Source: Marinomonas piezotolerans
GTDB taxonomy: Bacteria > Pseudomonadota > Gammaproteobacteria > Pseudomonadales > Marinomonadaceae
Reading direction: 5' to 3'
Assembly (NCBI RefSeq): GCF_003362755.1
Contig: NZ_QKRA01000003.1
Coordinates: forward strand, 372,001 to 436,000
Length of the DNA stretch: 64,000 bases
The translations under genes were made by a program, and so were the position numbers. Of the stretch, positions 50,380 through 59,458 are shown piece by piece; within the stretch, counting starts at the first letter, position 1; every line of letters starts with the position of its first letter. A model generated the notes under the pieces. It was not told where the DNA came from and searched no databases. It worked only from the letters and a program-made list of their open reading frames with translations.

Positions 50380-51602
50380 CCAACATCCGAAGCGCATTGG
50401 GCGTTACCAGTGATTCAGATTTTCGCATAGACTTTTCTACCGCCTCAGATGACCAATCGAAAAAATTTCTTGCGAACTCTGTCGCTGTGCAAACAATGAT
50501 GGATATTCTAACAAACGCTGCAGATTCTGGGACAAATATAGCTACTAATCAGCAGAATATTGTTACCAGTCTTGCTGAAACCGTTGCAACGCAGACCGTT
50601 CCTCCAGCGAGGTTAGCATCAGCCCGTATTCAAGAGATCGTTAAAAGCGTTGTTAAAACGGACACAACAAAACAGTCGGATTTGTCTAATCGGTTGCTTA
50701 ACCTGAACACAGAGATTCAGAAAATTGAATCTGCAGCAAACATTGCCGCTGTAAACGCTCAACTTAAAGCAAGTGAGGTTGTTTCTCAGTTGATTAAGAA
50801 AGAGCACGCTACAGTGAATCCAGACACTAATGTTAAGAAAGTTTTAGATTCTGGTATCGATAGCCTTAGCTCTAATCTAACTACTAGATTGAACTCAAGT
50901 ACTGTTGAGTTCGATATTGCGACGATTACGAAACAATTAGTGGATGCGGGCACAAAGGCTACGACTACGTTGAACTCTACCGAGTTAGATAGTGAAGTGT
51001 CAGATGCTGTCACTAAATCCACACTGGAAAGTATTACAGCAGACAATATTTGGGCGGGCCATTTCTTATCTCTATCGGGTAAAGAGGGTACTGAAACAGG
51101 CCGTGTGATTGCGTTTTTTGATGGCAGCGCGACGGATTCCCAAGGCAGTGCTTCACTTTGTTATGCGCTCAATGCGGATAATAACAATGATGATCAAGCC
51201 TCCATTGTTAAAGGGCGCTGGGCCAAAATATCGAAGAACACCGTTCAGGTTTCAACAGACTTAGGTGACTTCCAGATAAAAGCCTACAAAAAAGCCGTTA
51301 TCACGGATGACCCTGATACGACTTCCGTCAATGAGAAAAATAATTATTTGGGTGTCGGTGACGGCAGTGTTGATACAGACACTTATGGAAATTTCTTCTT
51401 TAGTTCAGAAGCTATCGATAAAGATGCAACATGGTATTCTGACTTTAAGTCAGTAACAGGTGGTACTGAATCTGAAACGTGGGGTCTTAAAAAGACTGTT
51501 GGTACGGTTCCAACAACAGGTGATCAATGTAAGACGTTTGATTATGGTTCATTCGATAATATATTGATGACAAACCTCGGTACTCTTAATCCTCCAAAAT
51601 AA
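50349..51602 (+). CDS. Lipoprotein gene, C-terminal part (417-codon frame)
   Basis: The second part begins at TTG in the second repeat copy, overlapping the upstream stop by TTGA, with no ribosome site, so it would depend on reinitiation. Coding continues cleanly: a helical region (LNTEIQKIESAANIAAVNAQ and similar) and a C-terminal domain beginning ADNIWAGHFLSLSGKEGTE and ending LGTLNPPK. It has no signal peptide of its own, so without fusion the product would stay in the cytoplasm. Codon use continues as upstream. No recognisable enzymatic motif is visible. Confidence 0.75.
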   Translation: MSTTTDTTQQANIRSALGVTSDSDFRIDFSTASDDQSKKFLANSVAVQTMMDILTNAADSGTNIATNQQNIVTSLAETVATQTVPPARLASARIQEIVKSVVKTDTTKQSDLSNRLLNLNTEIQKIESAANIAAVNAQLKASEVVSQLIKKEHATVNPDTNVKKVLDSGIDSLSSNLTTRLNSSTVEFDIATITKQLVDAGTKATTTLNSTELDSEVSDAVTKSTLESITADNIWAGHFLSLSGKEGTETGRVIAFFDGSATDSQGSASLCYALNADNNNDDQASIVKGRWAKISKNTVQVSTDLGDFQIKAYKKAVITDDPDTTSVNEKNNYLGVGDGSVDTDTYGNFFFSSEAIDKDATWYSDFKSVTGGTESETWGLKKTVGTVPTTGDQCKTFDYGSFDNILMTNLGTLNPPK

Positions 51603-51633
51603 TACGAGTGAGCGGTTAATGTTGTAATAGATG

Positions 51634-51664
51634 AGCCGCCAACCTAGGTTGGCGGCTTTTTTTG
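51634..51664 (+). terminator. Strong terminator after the lipoprotein gene
   Basis: A perfect 24-bp palindrome (51634-51657; AGCCGCCAACC ... GGTTGGCGGCT) is followed by eight T. It separates the first two cassette genes from the beta-barrel gene, which starts 14 bases after the T-run. Confidence 0.95.
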
Positions 51665-51677
51665 TGGAGTTTTGATA

Positions 51678-52619
51678 ATGAAAAAGATTTTTTTAGCGAG
51701 TTTAGTCGCTGCATCCAGTTTGGCTCAAGCTGAAATAAACAATGAGCCGTTTACTTTTATTGGCTTTGCGGGTGGGATGTTTAATTACAAAGAAAGCGGC
51801 ACCATCACTGGAGATGTTAATTTTGAAACGACGCCCTCTAACTTTCAGATCTTTAACTATTCTGGGGGCTACACAGCAGTAGGCGAGCGCACAGGGTTCT
51901 ATATCAATACTGTGAGTACACTGTATGCGACGACAGATGATGAATCATGGACGTTTAGCGCTCCTACCGGCTCTGGTGAACATCAAAAAAACAAGGTGAC
52001 ATCCAACTATAATGCCATTGATTTCTTGTTCGGCTACCTACTGGACGGGGGGCACCAGCTTGTCGTGGGAACAGGTTACCGTCGTACTTTGATGGATCGT
52101 AATAGCTTTTTGGCGGGATCTGATGTCGGCACATTTAACGATGTGCGCTACGCCGGTGAGAATACCAGCCTGACGGAGGCTGAGTATGACAATAAGTACG
52201 GTCTATCGTTTACTGATGGACAAATAGTCAACTATACCGAAACTTTTACCAACTTTATGGCGCAAGTCGGTTATCGATATGACACACGATTTAAGACATC
52301 AGGAACTGGCCCAAGATGGCAATGGGGAGCAATGTTAGGTGTCCCTGTTTACTACGAGGCGGTTAATACATCGAAGCCGCAGTATAACTTCTCTTCTATG
52401 TTTGATGGCTATAACTTTGATACGTATCTTGGATATGGATGGCGATTCTCCGAGAATCTAGGAATCTTGGCTAAAGTGAACTATTCCTATCGCTTGCGTG
52501 GCGAGTTAAAAGAAAATATCGGCTACAATGCAGAACTCAATCGTAACCGATACGCTATCATCCCTGAAAACGTTGTCAGCTTTTGGAACGTTGGCCTGAA
52601 CGGTTACTGGAACTTTTAG
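51678..52619 (+). CDS. Predicted beta-barrel outer-membrane protein
   Basis: A 313-residue protein with a signal peptide ending LAQA before EINNEPFTFIG. The rest alternates polar and aromatic residues with many Tyr and Gly, and it ends GLNGYWNF with a terminal phenylalanine, the BAM recognition pattern. I do not recognise the family. It is third of the cassette between gspD and gspE, with GGAG eight bases before the ATG and 27 bp before the gspE region. It could be secreted with, or assist, the neighbouring lipoprotein, but that is inference. Confidence 0.7.
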   Translation: MKKIFLASLVAASSLAQAEINNEPFTFIGFAGGMFNYKESGTITGDVNFETTPSNFQIFNYSGGYTAVGERTGFYINTVSTLYATTDDESWTFSAPTGSGEHQKNKVTSNYNAIDFLFGYLLDGGHQLVVGTGYRRTLMDRNSFLAGSDVGTFNDVRYAGENTSLTEAEYDNKYGLSFTDGQIVNYTETFTNFMAQVGYRYDTRFKTSGTGPRWQWGAMLGVPVYYEAVNTSKPQYNFSSMFDGYNFDTYLGYGWRFSENLGILAKVNYSYRLRGELKENIGYNAELNRNRYAIIPENVVSFWNVGLNGYWNF

Positions 52620-52652
52620 CGTTTAACTCTTAGCACGGCTAAGGATGTGTCG

Positions 52653-54143
52653 TTGTCAGCATTAACATATTCATTCGTCAAAGAACACGGTGTTTTGTTG
52701 TATCAAGACACTGATCAATGGGTGCTTGCTCATCGCGAGGGAGTAACCATGTCCGCCATAAATGAAGGGATAAGGATATCCCCTTGTGCTCCTACTTTTC
52801 GATTACTCAGTGCCAGCGATTTTGATGCCGAGGTGGTGCGCTTTTACCAACGCGAAGGCGGTCAAACGCTCGCTGACGCGCAAGGTTTGAGTGACAACGT
52901 CGACTTAGAAACTGCGGCTGAGGCGATCCCTGAAAACGAAGACTTACTAGAGAGTGAAGGGGATGCGCCCATCATTCGCTTGATCAATGCCATTTTGAGT
53001 GAAGCGATCAAGGAAGGGGCGTCAGACATCCATGTCGAGACGTTTGAGCGCCGCTTGCAAGTGCGCTTTCGGGTTGATGGCGTGCTACGAGAGGTGATTT
53101 CGCCGAAGCGCGCCTTGGCTCCGATGCTTATTTCTCGCATCAAAGTGATGGCAAAATTAGACATTGCGGAGAAGCGAGTGCCGCAGGATGGGCGTATCGT
53201 GTTACGCATATCTGGGCAGGATACAGACGTTCGTGTCTCGACGTTACCATCGACGCACGGTGAGAGAATTGTGATGCGCCTGTTATCCAAGACGGCGGGT
53301 CATTTGGATTTGAGTCATCTTGGTATGAATGACTTGGATCGAGACTTATTACGGCAGTTAATCTCAAAACCCCACGGTATCATCCTCGTAACGGGGCCGA
53401 CGGGCTCTGGTAAAACCACCTCTCTCTACGCGTCGTTAGGTTATCTAAATGACGGTAAGCGCAACATTATGACCGTCGAAGACCCAGTCGAATATCACAT
53501 CGAAGGCATTGGTCAAACGCAAGTGAACCAAAAGGCGGACATGACCTTTGCACGAGGGTTGCGTGCCATTCTGCGACAAGACCCTGATGTGGTAATGATT
53601 GGTGAGATTCGCGACCAAGAAACGGCCGATATTGCCGTTCAGGCGTCTTTAACGGGGCACCTAGTGCTGTCCACGTTACACACCAATACCGCCATCGGCG
53701 CGATTACGCGTTTACAAGATATGGGGATAGAGCCGTTTTTATTGTCCTCATCGGTGGTGGGGGTCGTCGCGCAACGATTGGTGCGCAGATTGTGCGACCA
53801 TTGCAAAACGCCCGTCGTGGCTGACTCCGCTACGAAACAACTGATGGGTGTCGATGTGTCGGAAGAACTGAAGCTCTTTGAGCCTGTTGGGTGTGAGCAT
53901 TGTTTCCAGCAAGGCTATCGCGGGCGCTTAGGTTTATACGAAATTCTGACTATCGATCAACCGCTCCAACAGCTTATCCACCAGCACGCAAGTGAACAGG
54001 ATATGGAGTCCTATGTTCGTTCGGTTCGTCCAAGTTTACGCGCTGACGGATTAACCAAAGTATTAGCAGGGCTTACCAGCCTTGAAGAGGTCTTACGTGT
54101 GTCCAATGAAGACGCAGTCCCCGTATCACGAGAAACCTTGTAG
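52653..54143 (+). CDS. gspE: Type II secretion ATPase GspE
   Basis: A 496-residue secretion ATPase. Walker A is GPTGSGKTTSLYASL, the Asp box LRQDPDVVMIGEIRD and the His box LSTLHTN follow, and a tetra-cysteine zinc site is in CDHCKTP and CEHCFQ. It powers pseudopilus assembly from the cytoplasm. I prefer the TTG at 52653 because AAGGA ends seven bases upstream; a GTG at 52647 would put the site one base before the start. The gspF gene starts two bases after its stop. Confidence 0.94.
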   Translation: MSALTYSFVKEHGVLLYQDTDQWVLAHREGVTMSAINEGIRISPCAPTFRLLSASDFDAEVVRFYQREGGQTLADAQGLSDNVDLETAAEAIPENEDLLESEGDAPIIRLINAILSEAIKEGASDIHVETFERRLQVRFRVDGVLREVISPKRALAPMLISRIKVMAKLDIAEKRVPQDGRIVLRISGQDTDVRVSTLPSTHGERIVMRLLSKTAGHLDLSHLGMNDLDRDLLRQLISKPHGIILVTGPTGSGKTTSLYASLGYLNDGKRNIMTVEDPVEYHIEGIGQTQVNQKADMTFARGLRAILRQDPDVVMIGEIRDQETADIAVQASLTGHLVLSTLHTNTAIGAITRLQDMGIEPFLLSSSVVGVVAQRLVRRLCDHCKTPVVADSATKQLMGVDVSEELKLFEPVGCEHCFQQGYRGRLGLYEILTIDQPLQQLIHQHASEQDMESYVRSVRPSLRADGLTKVLAGLTSLEEVLRVSNEDAVPVSRETL

Positions 54144-54145
54144 TT

Positions 54146-55348
54146 ATGGCTGCGTATGAATACACCGCATTGACCCCTGCGGGTAAAAAGAAGAAAGGAG
54201 TCCTTGAAGCGGACAATGAGCGCCAGCTTAGGCAGCAATTGCGTGACTCAGGACTTGTACCGTTATCTATCTCTAGCGGTAAAACCGCTTCGAGTCGCCG
54301 CTGGTTTTCCCCATCTATCAACATCAAAGAGCGTGCCTTAGTCGTACGCCAACTGGCGACCTTGATTGACGCAGGGCTGCCAATAGAAGAGGCTCTGTCT
54401 GGCGTTGCAAATCAAAGTACGAAACAAAAAGTGCGCTCAATGCTGTTGGCGATACGCTCGAAAATATTAGAAGGCTTGCCGTTAGCGAGTGCGTTGGCCG
54501 AGTACCCGAATGCATTTCCCATTTTGTTTCGAGCGAGTGTCAAAGCAGGTGAAGAATCGGGGCACTTAGGCCCAGTATTATTGGAGTTGGCGGAATTCTC
54601 GGAGCGTACTCGCGCGAACGCTCAAAAAGTTCAGATGGCGATGCTGTACCCAGCGATTTTAACCTTGGTTGCAATCTCCATTGTGACGTTTCTCTTGGGC
54701 TCAGTCATGCCCGATATTGTCTCGGTGTTTGATAAACAAGGGGCAGAGCTTCCGACCATCACTACGGTAATGCTGGCGATTAGTGAGTGGATTACGGGTT
54801 ATGGTCAAGCGACGCTCGTTGGTTTGGCATTGGTGTTATTAGTTTACGCGGCGTTGCTGCGCAAGCCAGCGGTGAAAACCGCCAAAGATGCCGCTTTGAT
54901 GCGTATGCCTCTATTGGGGCGCTTTGTAAAAACGATTCAGATTACACGCTATATCGGCACCTTGGCGATGTTATCCAGAAGCGGTGTTGCGTTAGTCGAT
55001 GCCATGGACATCGCCGCGCAAGTCGTTGAAAACAGTGTGATGAATACCTTGCTGTTTCAAGCACGAAAGCGTGTTAAAGAAGGTGTTAGCTTAGGTACAG
55101 CATTGTCAGAAACTAAATTGCTGCCGCCGATGATGTTGCAGCTTATTATCAGTGGTGAGCGCAGTGGCGAATTGGATACCATGCTTGATAAAGCGGCGCG
55201 TCAGCAAGAACAAGACAGTAATAATTGGATTACGACTATGGTAGCGTTGTTTGAACCGCTCATGCTGCTAGTGATGGGCGCAGTCGTGATGATGATCGTC
55301 ATGGCTATTTTGCTGCCTATTATGAATATGAACCAGCTTTTAAATTAG
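54146..55348 (+). CDS. gspF: Type II secretion inner-membrane platform protein GspF
   Basis: A 400-residue integral membrane protein with two repeated GspF domains (LVRQLATLIDAGLPIEEAL and, later, YIGTLAMLSRSGVALVDAM), and three helices near residues 168-190, 220-235 and 370-395. It forms the core of the inner-membrane platform that GspE drives. The beginning is AAYEYTALTPAGKKKKG, typical of the family. Confidence 0.95.
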   Translation: MAAYEYTALTPAGKKKKGVLEADNERQLRQQLRDSGLVPLSISSGKTASSRRWFSPSINIKERALVVRQLATLIDAGLPIEEALSGVANQSTKQKVRSMLLAIRSKILEGLPLASALAEYPNAFPILFRASVKAGEESGHLGPVLLELAEFSERTRANAQKVQMAMLYPAILTLVAISIVTFLLGSVMPDIVSVFDKQGAELPTITTVMLAISEWITGYGQATLVGLALVLLVYAALLRKPAVKTAKDAALMRMPLLGRFVKTIQITRYIGTLAMLSRSGVALVDAMDIAAQVVENSVMNTLLFQARKRVKEGVSLGTALSETKLLPPMMLQLIISGERSGELDTMLDKAARQQEQDSNNWITTMVALFEPLMLLVMGAVVMMIVMAILLPIMNMNQLLN

Positions 55349-55387
55349 ACAGAATGACTGTCTGCGTGTCATTTAAGGAGTTTAATA

Positions 55388-55846
55388 ATGACCCAATACA
55401 CAACTCAGCCTTCGCCTCGCCATCACAACAAACAGGCTGGCTTTACGTTACTCGAATTGATGGTGGTGCTGGTAATTTTGGGAGCACTGATTGGTCTGGT
55501 TGCACCCAATATATTAGGCCGCTCGGATGAAGCGAAGGTGTCGGTTGCCAAAACGCAAATTCGAAATATTGTCTCTGCGTTGGACCTTTATAAATTGGAT
55601 AATGGTAATTACCCTTCAACGGCACAAGGTTTGGAGGCATTAGTGACTAAGCCTTCGGGTTACCCAGAGGCAAAAAACTGGAAGTCGGGTGGATATATGC
55701 AAAAGCTGCCACAAGACCCTTGGGGCAATGAATTTTTATATGTCAGTCCTGGCTCTGCCGGTGCTTATGATTTGCTGTCACTTGGTTCCGATGGTCGTGA
55801 AGGTGGCGATGGTGACGCCGCTGATCTTTCGCCAAGCGATCTTTGA
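55388..55846 (+). CDS. gspG: Major pseudopilin GspG
   Basis: A 152-residue pseudopilin. The prepilin peptidase site is KQAG|FTLLELMVVLVILG, with the essential Glu at position 5 of the mature protein; the leader is unusually long (about 18 residues). The C-terminal part has the calcium-site pattern DPWGNEF and LLSLGSDGREGG. It polymerises into the pseudopilus. AAGGAG stands before the ATG. Confidence 0.96.
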   Translation: MTQYTTQPSPRHHNKQAGFTLLELMVVLVILGALIGLVAPNILGRSDEAKVSVAKTQIRNIVSALDLYKLDNGNYPSTAQGLEALVTKPSGYPEAKNWKSGGYMQKLPQDPWGNEFLYVSPGSAGAYDLLSLGSDGREGGDGDAADLSPSDL

Positions 55847-55854
55847 GGCGCTGA

Positions 55855-56331
55855 GTGAAACGCGTAAAAGGTTTTACGCTATTAGAGTTGATGGTGGTGT
55901 TAGCGATTCTTGGTGCTTTGTTGGGCGTTGTTGCGCCTAACTTAAGCTTTGATTCGCAGAAACAACAATTGCAGCAAGAGGCGCAATCTCTACAACACGC
56001 ACTGCAAACACAAATTGATCAGGCTTGGCTTGAAGGTCAGACAACGCTGGTAAAGAGAAACATCGATACCGTGCGTTGGCTGCGGCAGTCAGATAAAGGT
56101 TGGCAAGAAAAAGGCTCGGCGTATGACATCTCGGACAATCTCGACTCATTCGTGACAACAGATACGCGCCAGCTTCGTGCAGCCGAGAAATCGCTGGGTG
56201 TAACAGAGCCTGTTGATCTGATTTTTTTGTCCACTGGCGAGTATTTAGCTTTTCGTTGGGCGTTGCGAAATCGTTCTGGTGAAGAAATTGTCATCGTAGG
56301 AGATGGAATCAATGCGCTGTCACTCGAATAA
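55855..56331 (+). CDS. gspH: Minor pseudopilin GspH
   Basis: A 158-residue pseudopilin starting at GTG, with a short leader KRVKG before FTLLELMVVLAILGALLG; the Glu5 is present. The rest is a globular GspH domain with few recognisable motifs. It overlaps the gspI start. A member of the pseudopilus tip complex or shaft. Confidence 0.85.
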   Translation: MKRVKGFTLLELMVVLAILGALLGVVAPNLSFDSQKQQLQQEAQSLQHALQTQIDQAWLEGQTTLVKRNIDTVRWLRQSDKGWQEKGSAYDISDNLDSFVTTDTRQLRAAEKSLGVTEPVDLIFLSTGEYLAFRWALRNRSGEEIVIVGDGINALSLE

Positions 56332-56698
56332 GCGAGGGTTTACGCTGATTGAAGTGCTGATCGCATTGGTGATTCTCGGTCTGGTGGGCGTTGTATTAGT
56401 GCAAACCACTCAGAACGCCACGGATCAAAGTCGCTATCTGTCTAATAAAGTGATCGCGACTTGGATTGCAAAGGATAGGGTGACGTCCATGCGTTTGGCC
56501 CTTAGGATCGGTGCAAAGGTGGCCTTTGATAGAGAAGAGACTCAACAGGCTCGGCAAGAGTGGTTTTCTGTGGCTCGGATAGCGAAACGTACCCAATTTT
56601 TAAATCGCATCGAAGTTGATGTGTTTCTCAAACGTGAGCCAGATACTCCTATCTATACATTAAGCGCTTATATCCCCAACCTTGAGGTGCGTCCATGA
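56312..56698 (+). CDS. gspI: Minor pseudopilin GspI
   Basis: A 128-residue pseudopilin with leader CHSNKRG and mature start FTLIEVLIALVILGLVGV. I chose the ATG at 56312 because AGGAG lies nine bases upstream; the ATG at 56303 abuts that site. The gene overlaps gspH by 20 bp. GspI nucleates the tip complex with GspJ and GspK. Confidence 0.9.
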   Translation: MRCHSNKRGFTLIEVLIALVILGLVGVVLVQTTQNATDQSRYLSNKVIATWIAKDRVTSMRLALRIGAKVAFDREETQQARQEWFSVARIAKRTQFLNRIEVDVFLKREPDTPIYTLSAYIPNLEVRP

Positions 56699-57330
56699 GG
56701 CACCGCCAACTCGGTTTTACACTGATTGAATTGCTGGTCGTTATCGGAATTCTAGGGTTCGTGGGCGCAGCGGCGTTTGCCATGCTGGGCTCCTCGTTGA
56801 GATTGCAGGGGAGCGTACAAACCAATACTCAACACATTGAGCAACTAACCCGTGCGATGAACTGGCTGCAAAGTGACGCGGAGCAATTTGTAAACCGCCC
56901 AATACGGGATGAATTGGGCGAGCCTGAACCCGCGCTTGAGGTATCTGGGCAGGGCTTTTCGTTGACTCATTTAGGCTGGAACAACGTGTTAGGCGCGCAG
57001 CGTTCAACGCTCCAGCGAGTCGAATATAGAATCGTCGATAATCACCTGCGACGACGCTTTTGGCGAGTCCTAGATCGAGATCAGGATTCTGCCCCAGTTG
57101 ACCAGATGCTACTCAACGTGGAACAGTTTAAGGTAGAAGTGTTGAGTGCAACGGGTTGGCATCAACAATGGCCATTGGAAACCAACTTTCTGCCGGGTGA
57201 AAGCGCCGCCGAAGATGCACCTCTTGCCTTGCGAGTTGAGCTGACGACCGAGACGTTTGGTGCTGTGACGCGAGTGTTTGAATTGCCGAGTGTGGATCAA
57301 GTCTCACTTCTGGGAGCTAGTGAGTCATGA
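56695..57330 (+). CDS. gspJ: Minor pseudopilin GspJ
   Basis: A 211-residue pseudopilin with leader RHRQLG and mature start FTLIELLVVIGILGFVGA. The globular part includes NWLQSDAEQFVNRP, as expected of GspJ. ATGA overlaps join it to both gspI and gspK, so translation is coupled throughout. Confidence 0.92.
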   Translation: MRHRQLGFTLIELLVVIGILGFVGAAAFAMLGSSLRLQGSVQTNTQHIEQLTRAMNWLQSDAEQFVNRPIRDELGEPEPALEVSGQGFSLTHLGWNNVLGAQRSTLQRVEYRIVDNHLRRRFWRVLDRDQDSAPVDQMLLNVEQFKVEVLSATGWHQQWPLETNFLPGESAAEDAPLALRVELTTETFGAVTRVFELPSVDQVSLLGASES

Positions 57331-58301
57331 TCAAGCGTCAGCGTGGTGTTGCGTTAATTGTTGCGCTCATGGTGTTTGCGATTGTGAGCGGCGTTGCGGT
57401 GAGTGTACTGAGTTCGGTTAATCAAACGTTGACTATCGCGCAGTTTTCACAACGTGATGTTCAGCAGAAAGAAACCTTACTAGGGGGCGAGGCCTGGGCG
57501 ATGGCTTGGCTTGCGTCCCAGGGCAATGAGCAAGAAGCGTCTTTGGTGATTGATTGGCAAGCTCCGTGGCAACTGCATCAGCAAAATTTTCCGTTGGACG
57601 AGGAAGGTCAGTCGCTAGAGATAGAAATTGTTGATCGTCAAACGTGCATCAATGTTAATGGGCTGGTGCAGGAGTCTTCGAGAGAAGTGACGCGCCAGCG
57701 TTTGATGCGATTATCCAGCGCGTTAGGGGTTGAGAGTCTCTGGATCGACCATCTGAGTGACTGGGTGGATGAGGATCAGTCGTTAGGTTCGCCAAATAGC
57801 CGTGAAGATGAATACTATTTAGGGAAAGAGCGACCTTATCGAACGGGCGACACCTCGTTGTCATCACTGTCAGAGTTAACATTGTTGGGGCTTGATGATG
57901 CCTTACAAACAGCTCTAGCCCCCTATATTTGTGCGCTGCCTGTTGAGCTTGGGATGAATATAAACAGAATGTCTGATGTCATGTTGAAGGCTTTGTTGCC
58001 CGATATCTCGGCAGATCAACGTGCAAGTATTACGGCGCAGGTTCAAACCACGGGCTATCCCTCGGTGGATGACTTTGTTGCGTTGGAGATGTTTGAAGGC
58101 AAAGACATGCAATCGTCCGATTGGCGGATCGATAGTCGTTTTGTAGAGGTGTTTGTAACGTTTAAAGAGGCAGACTTTGAGCGGGTGTTGCACAGTCAAT
58201 TAGTAAAAACGAATACGGGTACCGTTGTGCCTGTGACTCGATCCTTCGGCGCATTTGACGTACTATCAAACGCTCTGCTGACAAAGCGTGAGCAAGAATA
58301 A
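57327..58301 (+). CDS. gspK: Large minor pseudopilin GspK
   Basis: A 324-residue pseudopilin, much larger than the others, as is normal for GspK. The prepilin region is IKRQRG|VALIVALMVF, in which the usual Glu5 is replaced by a hydrophobic residue, the known peculiarity of the family that places it at the tip. The helix-hairpin-like region INRMSDVMLKALLPDISADQ is also typical. It overlaps gspJ by ATGA. Confidence 0.92.
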   Translation: MIKRQRGVALIVALMVFAIVSGVAVSVLSSVNQTLTIAQFSQRDVQQKETLLGGEAWAMAWLASQGNEQEASLVIDWQAPWQLHQQNFPLDEEGQSLEIEIVDRQTCINVNGLVQESSREVTRQRLMRLSSALGVESLWIDHLSDWVDEDQSLGSPNSREDEYYLGKERPYRTGDTSLSSLSELTLLGLDDALQTALAPYICALPVELGMNINRMSDVMLKALLPDISADQRASITAQVQTTGYPSVDDFVALEMFEGKDMQSSDWRIDSRFVEVFVTFKEADFERVLHSQLVKTNTGTVVPVTRSFGAFDVLSNALLTKREQE

Positions 58302-58321
58302 AGATGTGGGGAAAGGACTAA

Positions 58322-59458
58322 GTGCATAAGCTCATCATACAGCTGCAAGAACAGAAAGCAGACTCTTCGGCCTATGTGTTCCGATGGTGGTTGCTTCACC
58401 AACAGAGCGTGGTAGAGCAGGGCGAAACCGACTCGCAGCAGTCTCTAACTGAGATTGTCACCCAGTACGTCCCTGAAGCTTCTATGAGGGGCGAGTTGAT
58501 TTGTATCCCTCCTTCCTCACGAGTGCATTATCGATATCTAGAGGTTCCGAAGCAGCAACGCAAACACTTAGCACAGCTCGCACCATTTTTAATGGAATCT
58601 CATATTGGGCAACCGCTTGAAGACGTGCACTTTGTTGCCTGTAAAGGCAAGCAAACCGTGCGAGTGGCTGGCGTTGATAAAGCACTGTTATCGCATTGGC
58701 AGTCGATACTGAGCTCATTGAGCTTTGCCTCGATTGCGATTGTTCCGCCACAATACTTGGTCGCACCAGACAGTGATGTACCCATTGATTTTTATGGTGA
58801 TGTGATGATGCTGTCGGATCAACAGGTTTGCCATATTCCTGTTGAGTTTCAACGCGCTGATGGAGGCAATCATGTCTCTTCTATAGAAGAATGGATCTCT
58901 CATTTGTCTGATACGACGCAATGGCGATCACTTAATTTGTTGCAAGGGGAGTTTGCTGCGCCCTCTGGTTTAGGTAAGCATATTGCCAGTTGGGCGGTAA
59001 TCGCAGGATTAGTGATGCTGGCTATGCTGGTCCACGTTGTGTCCTTGCATTGGCAAGCACACGATATCGCTGCGCAGTCAGAGCGTATCGAGGAGCAAAC
59101 TGCCAAAGCATTTTTAGAATTGGTGCCTGATGAGGGTCGAGTTGTTAACTTATCGCGTCAGCTACAGGCAAGGTTGAGGCAATCGTCAGATAACATCTCC
59201 CAAGAGGATATGACGCCTTATGAGTTTTTGGCTAAGCTAGATCAGGCCAAAACTTCACTGGGCCTGATGCAGGGATTAACGCAAGTCTCATATCGCGATG
59301 GCGTCTATCGCTTTGAGTGGCGCGCAGAGCAGCGAATACAGCTTGATCAGTTGATCGATCAGTTATCTGATGCAAACGTCGACGCCCAATTGGAGCAAGT
59401 TGTGCGTGAAGAGCAAGGTTTTAGAGGTGTGTACTCGGCCGTAGGAAGTCCGCGATGA
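58322..59458 (+). CDS. gspL: Type II secretion protein GspL
   Basis: A 378-residue bitopic protein starting at GTG. The cytoplasmic actin-like part (residues about 1-215) contacts GspE, one transmembrane helix (about 220-240, WAVIAGLVMLAMLVHVV) follows, and the periplasmic ferredoxin-like domain ends the protein. Sequence conservation in the family is low and assignment rests partly on its position after gspK. It overlaps gspM by ATGA. Confidence 0.88.
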   Translation: MHKLIIQLQEQKADSSAYVFRWWLLHQQSVVEQGETDSQQSLTEIVTQYVPEASMRGELICIPPSSRVHYRYLEVPKQQRKHLAQLAPFLMESHIGQPLEDVHFVACKGKQTVRVAGVDKALLSHWQSILSSLSFASIAIVPPQYLVAPDSDVPIDFYGDVMMLSDQQVCHIPVEFQRADGGNHVSSIEEWISHLSDTTQWRSLNLLQGEFAAPSGLGKHIASWAVIAGLVMLAMLVHVVSLHWQAHDIAAQSERIEEQTAKAFLELVPDEGRVVNLSRQLQARLRQSSDNISQEDMTPYEFLAKLDQAKTSLGLMQGLTQVSYRDGVYRFEWRAEQRIQLDQLIDQLSDANVDAQLEQVVREEQGFRGVYSAVGSPR

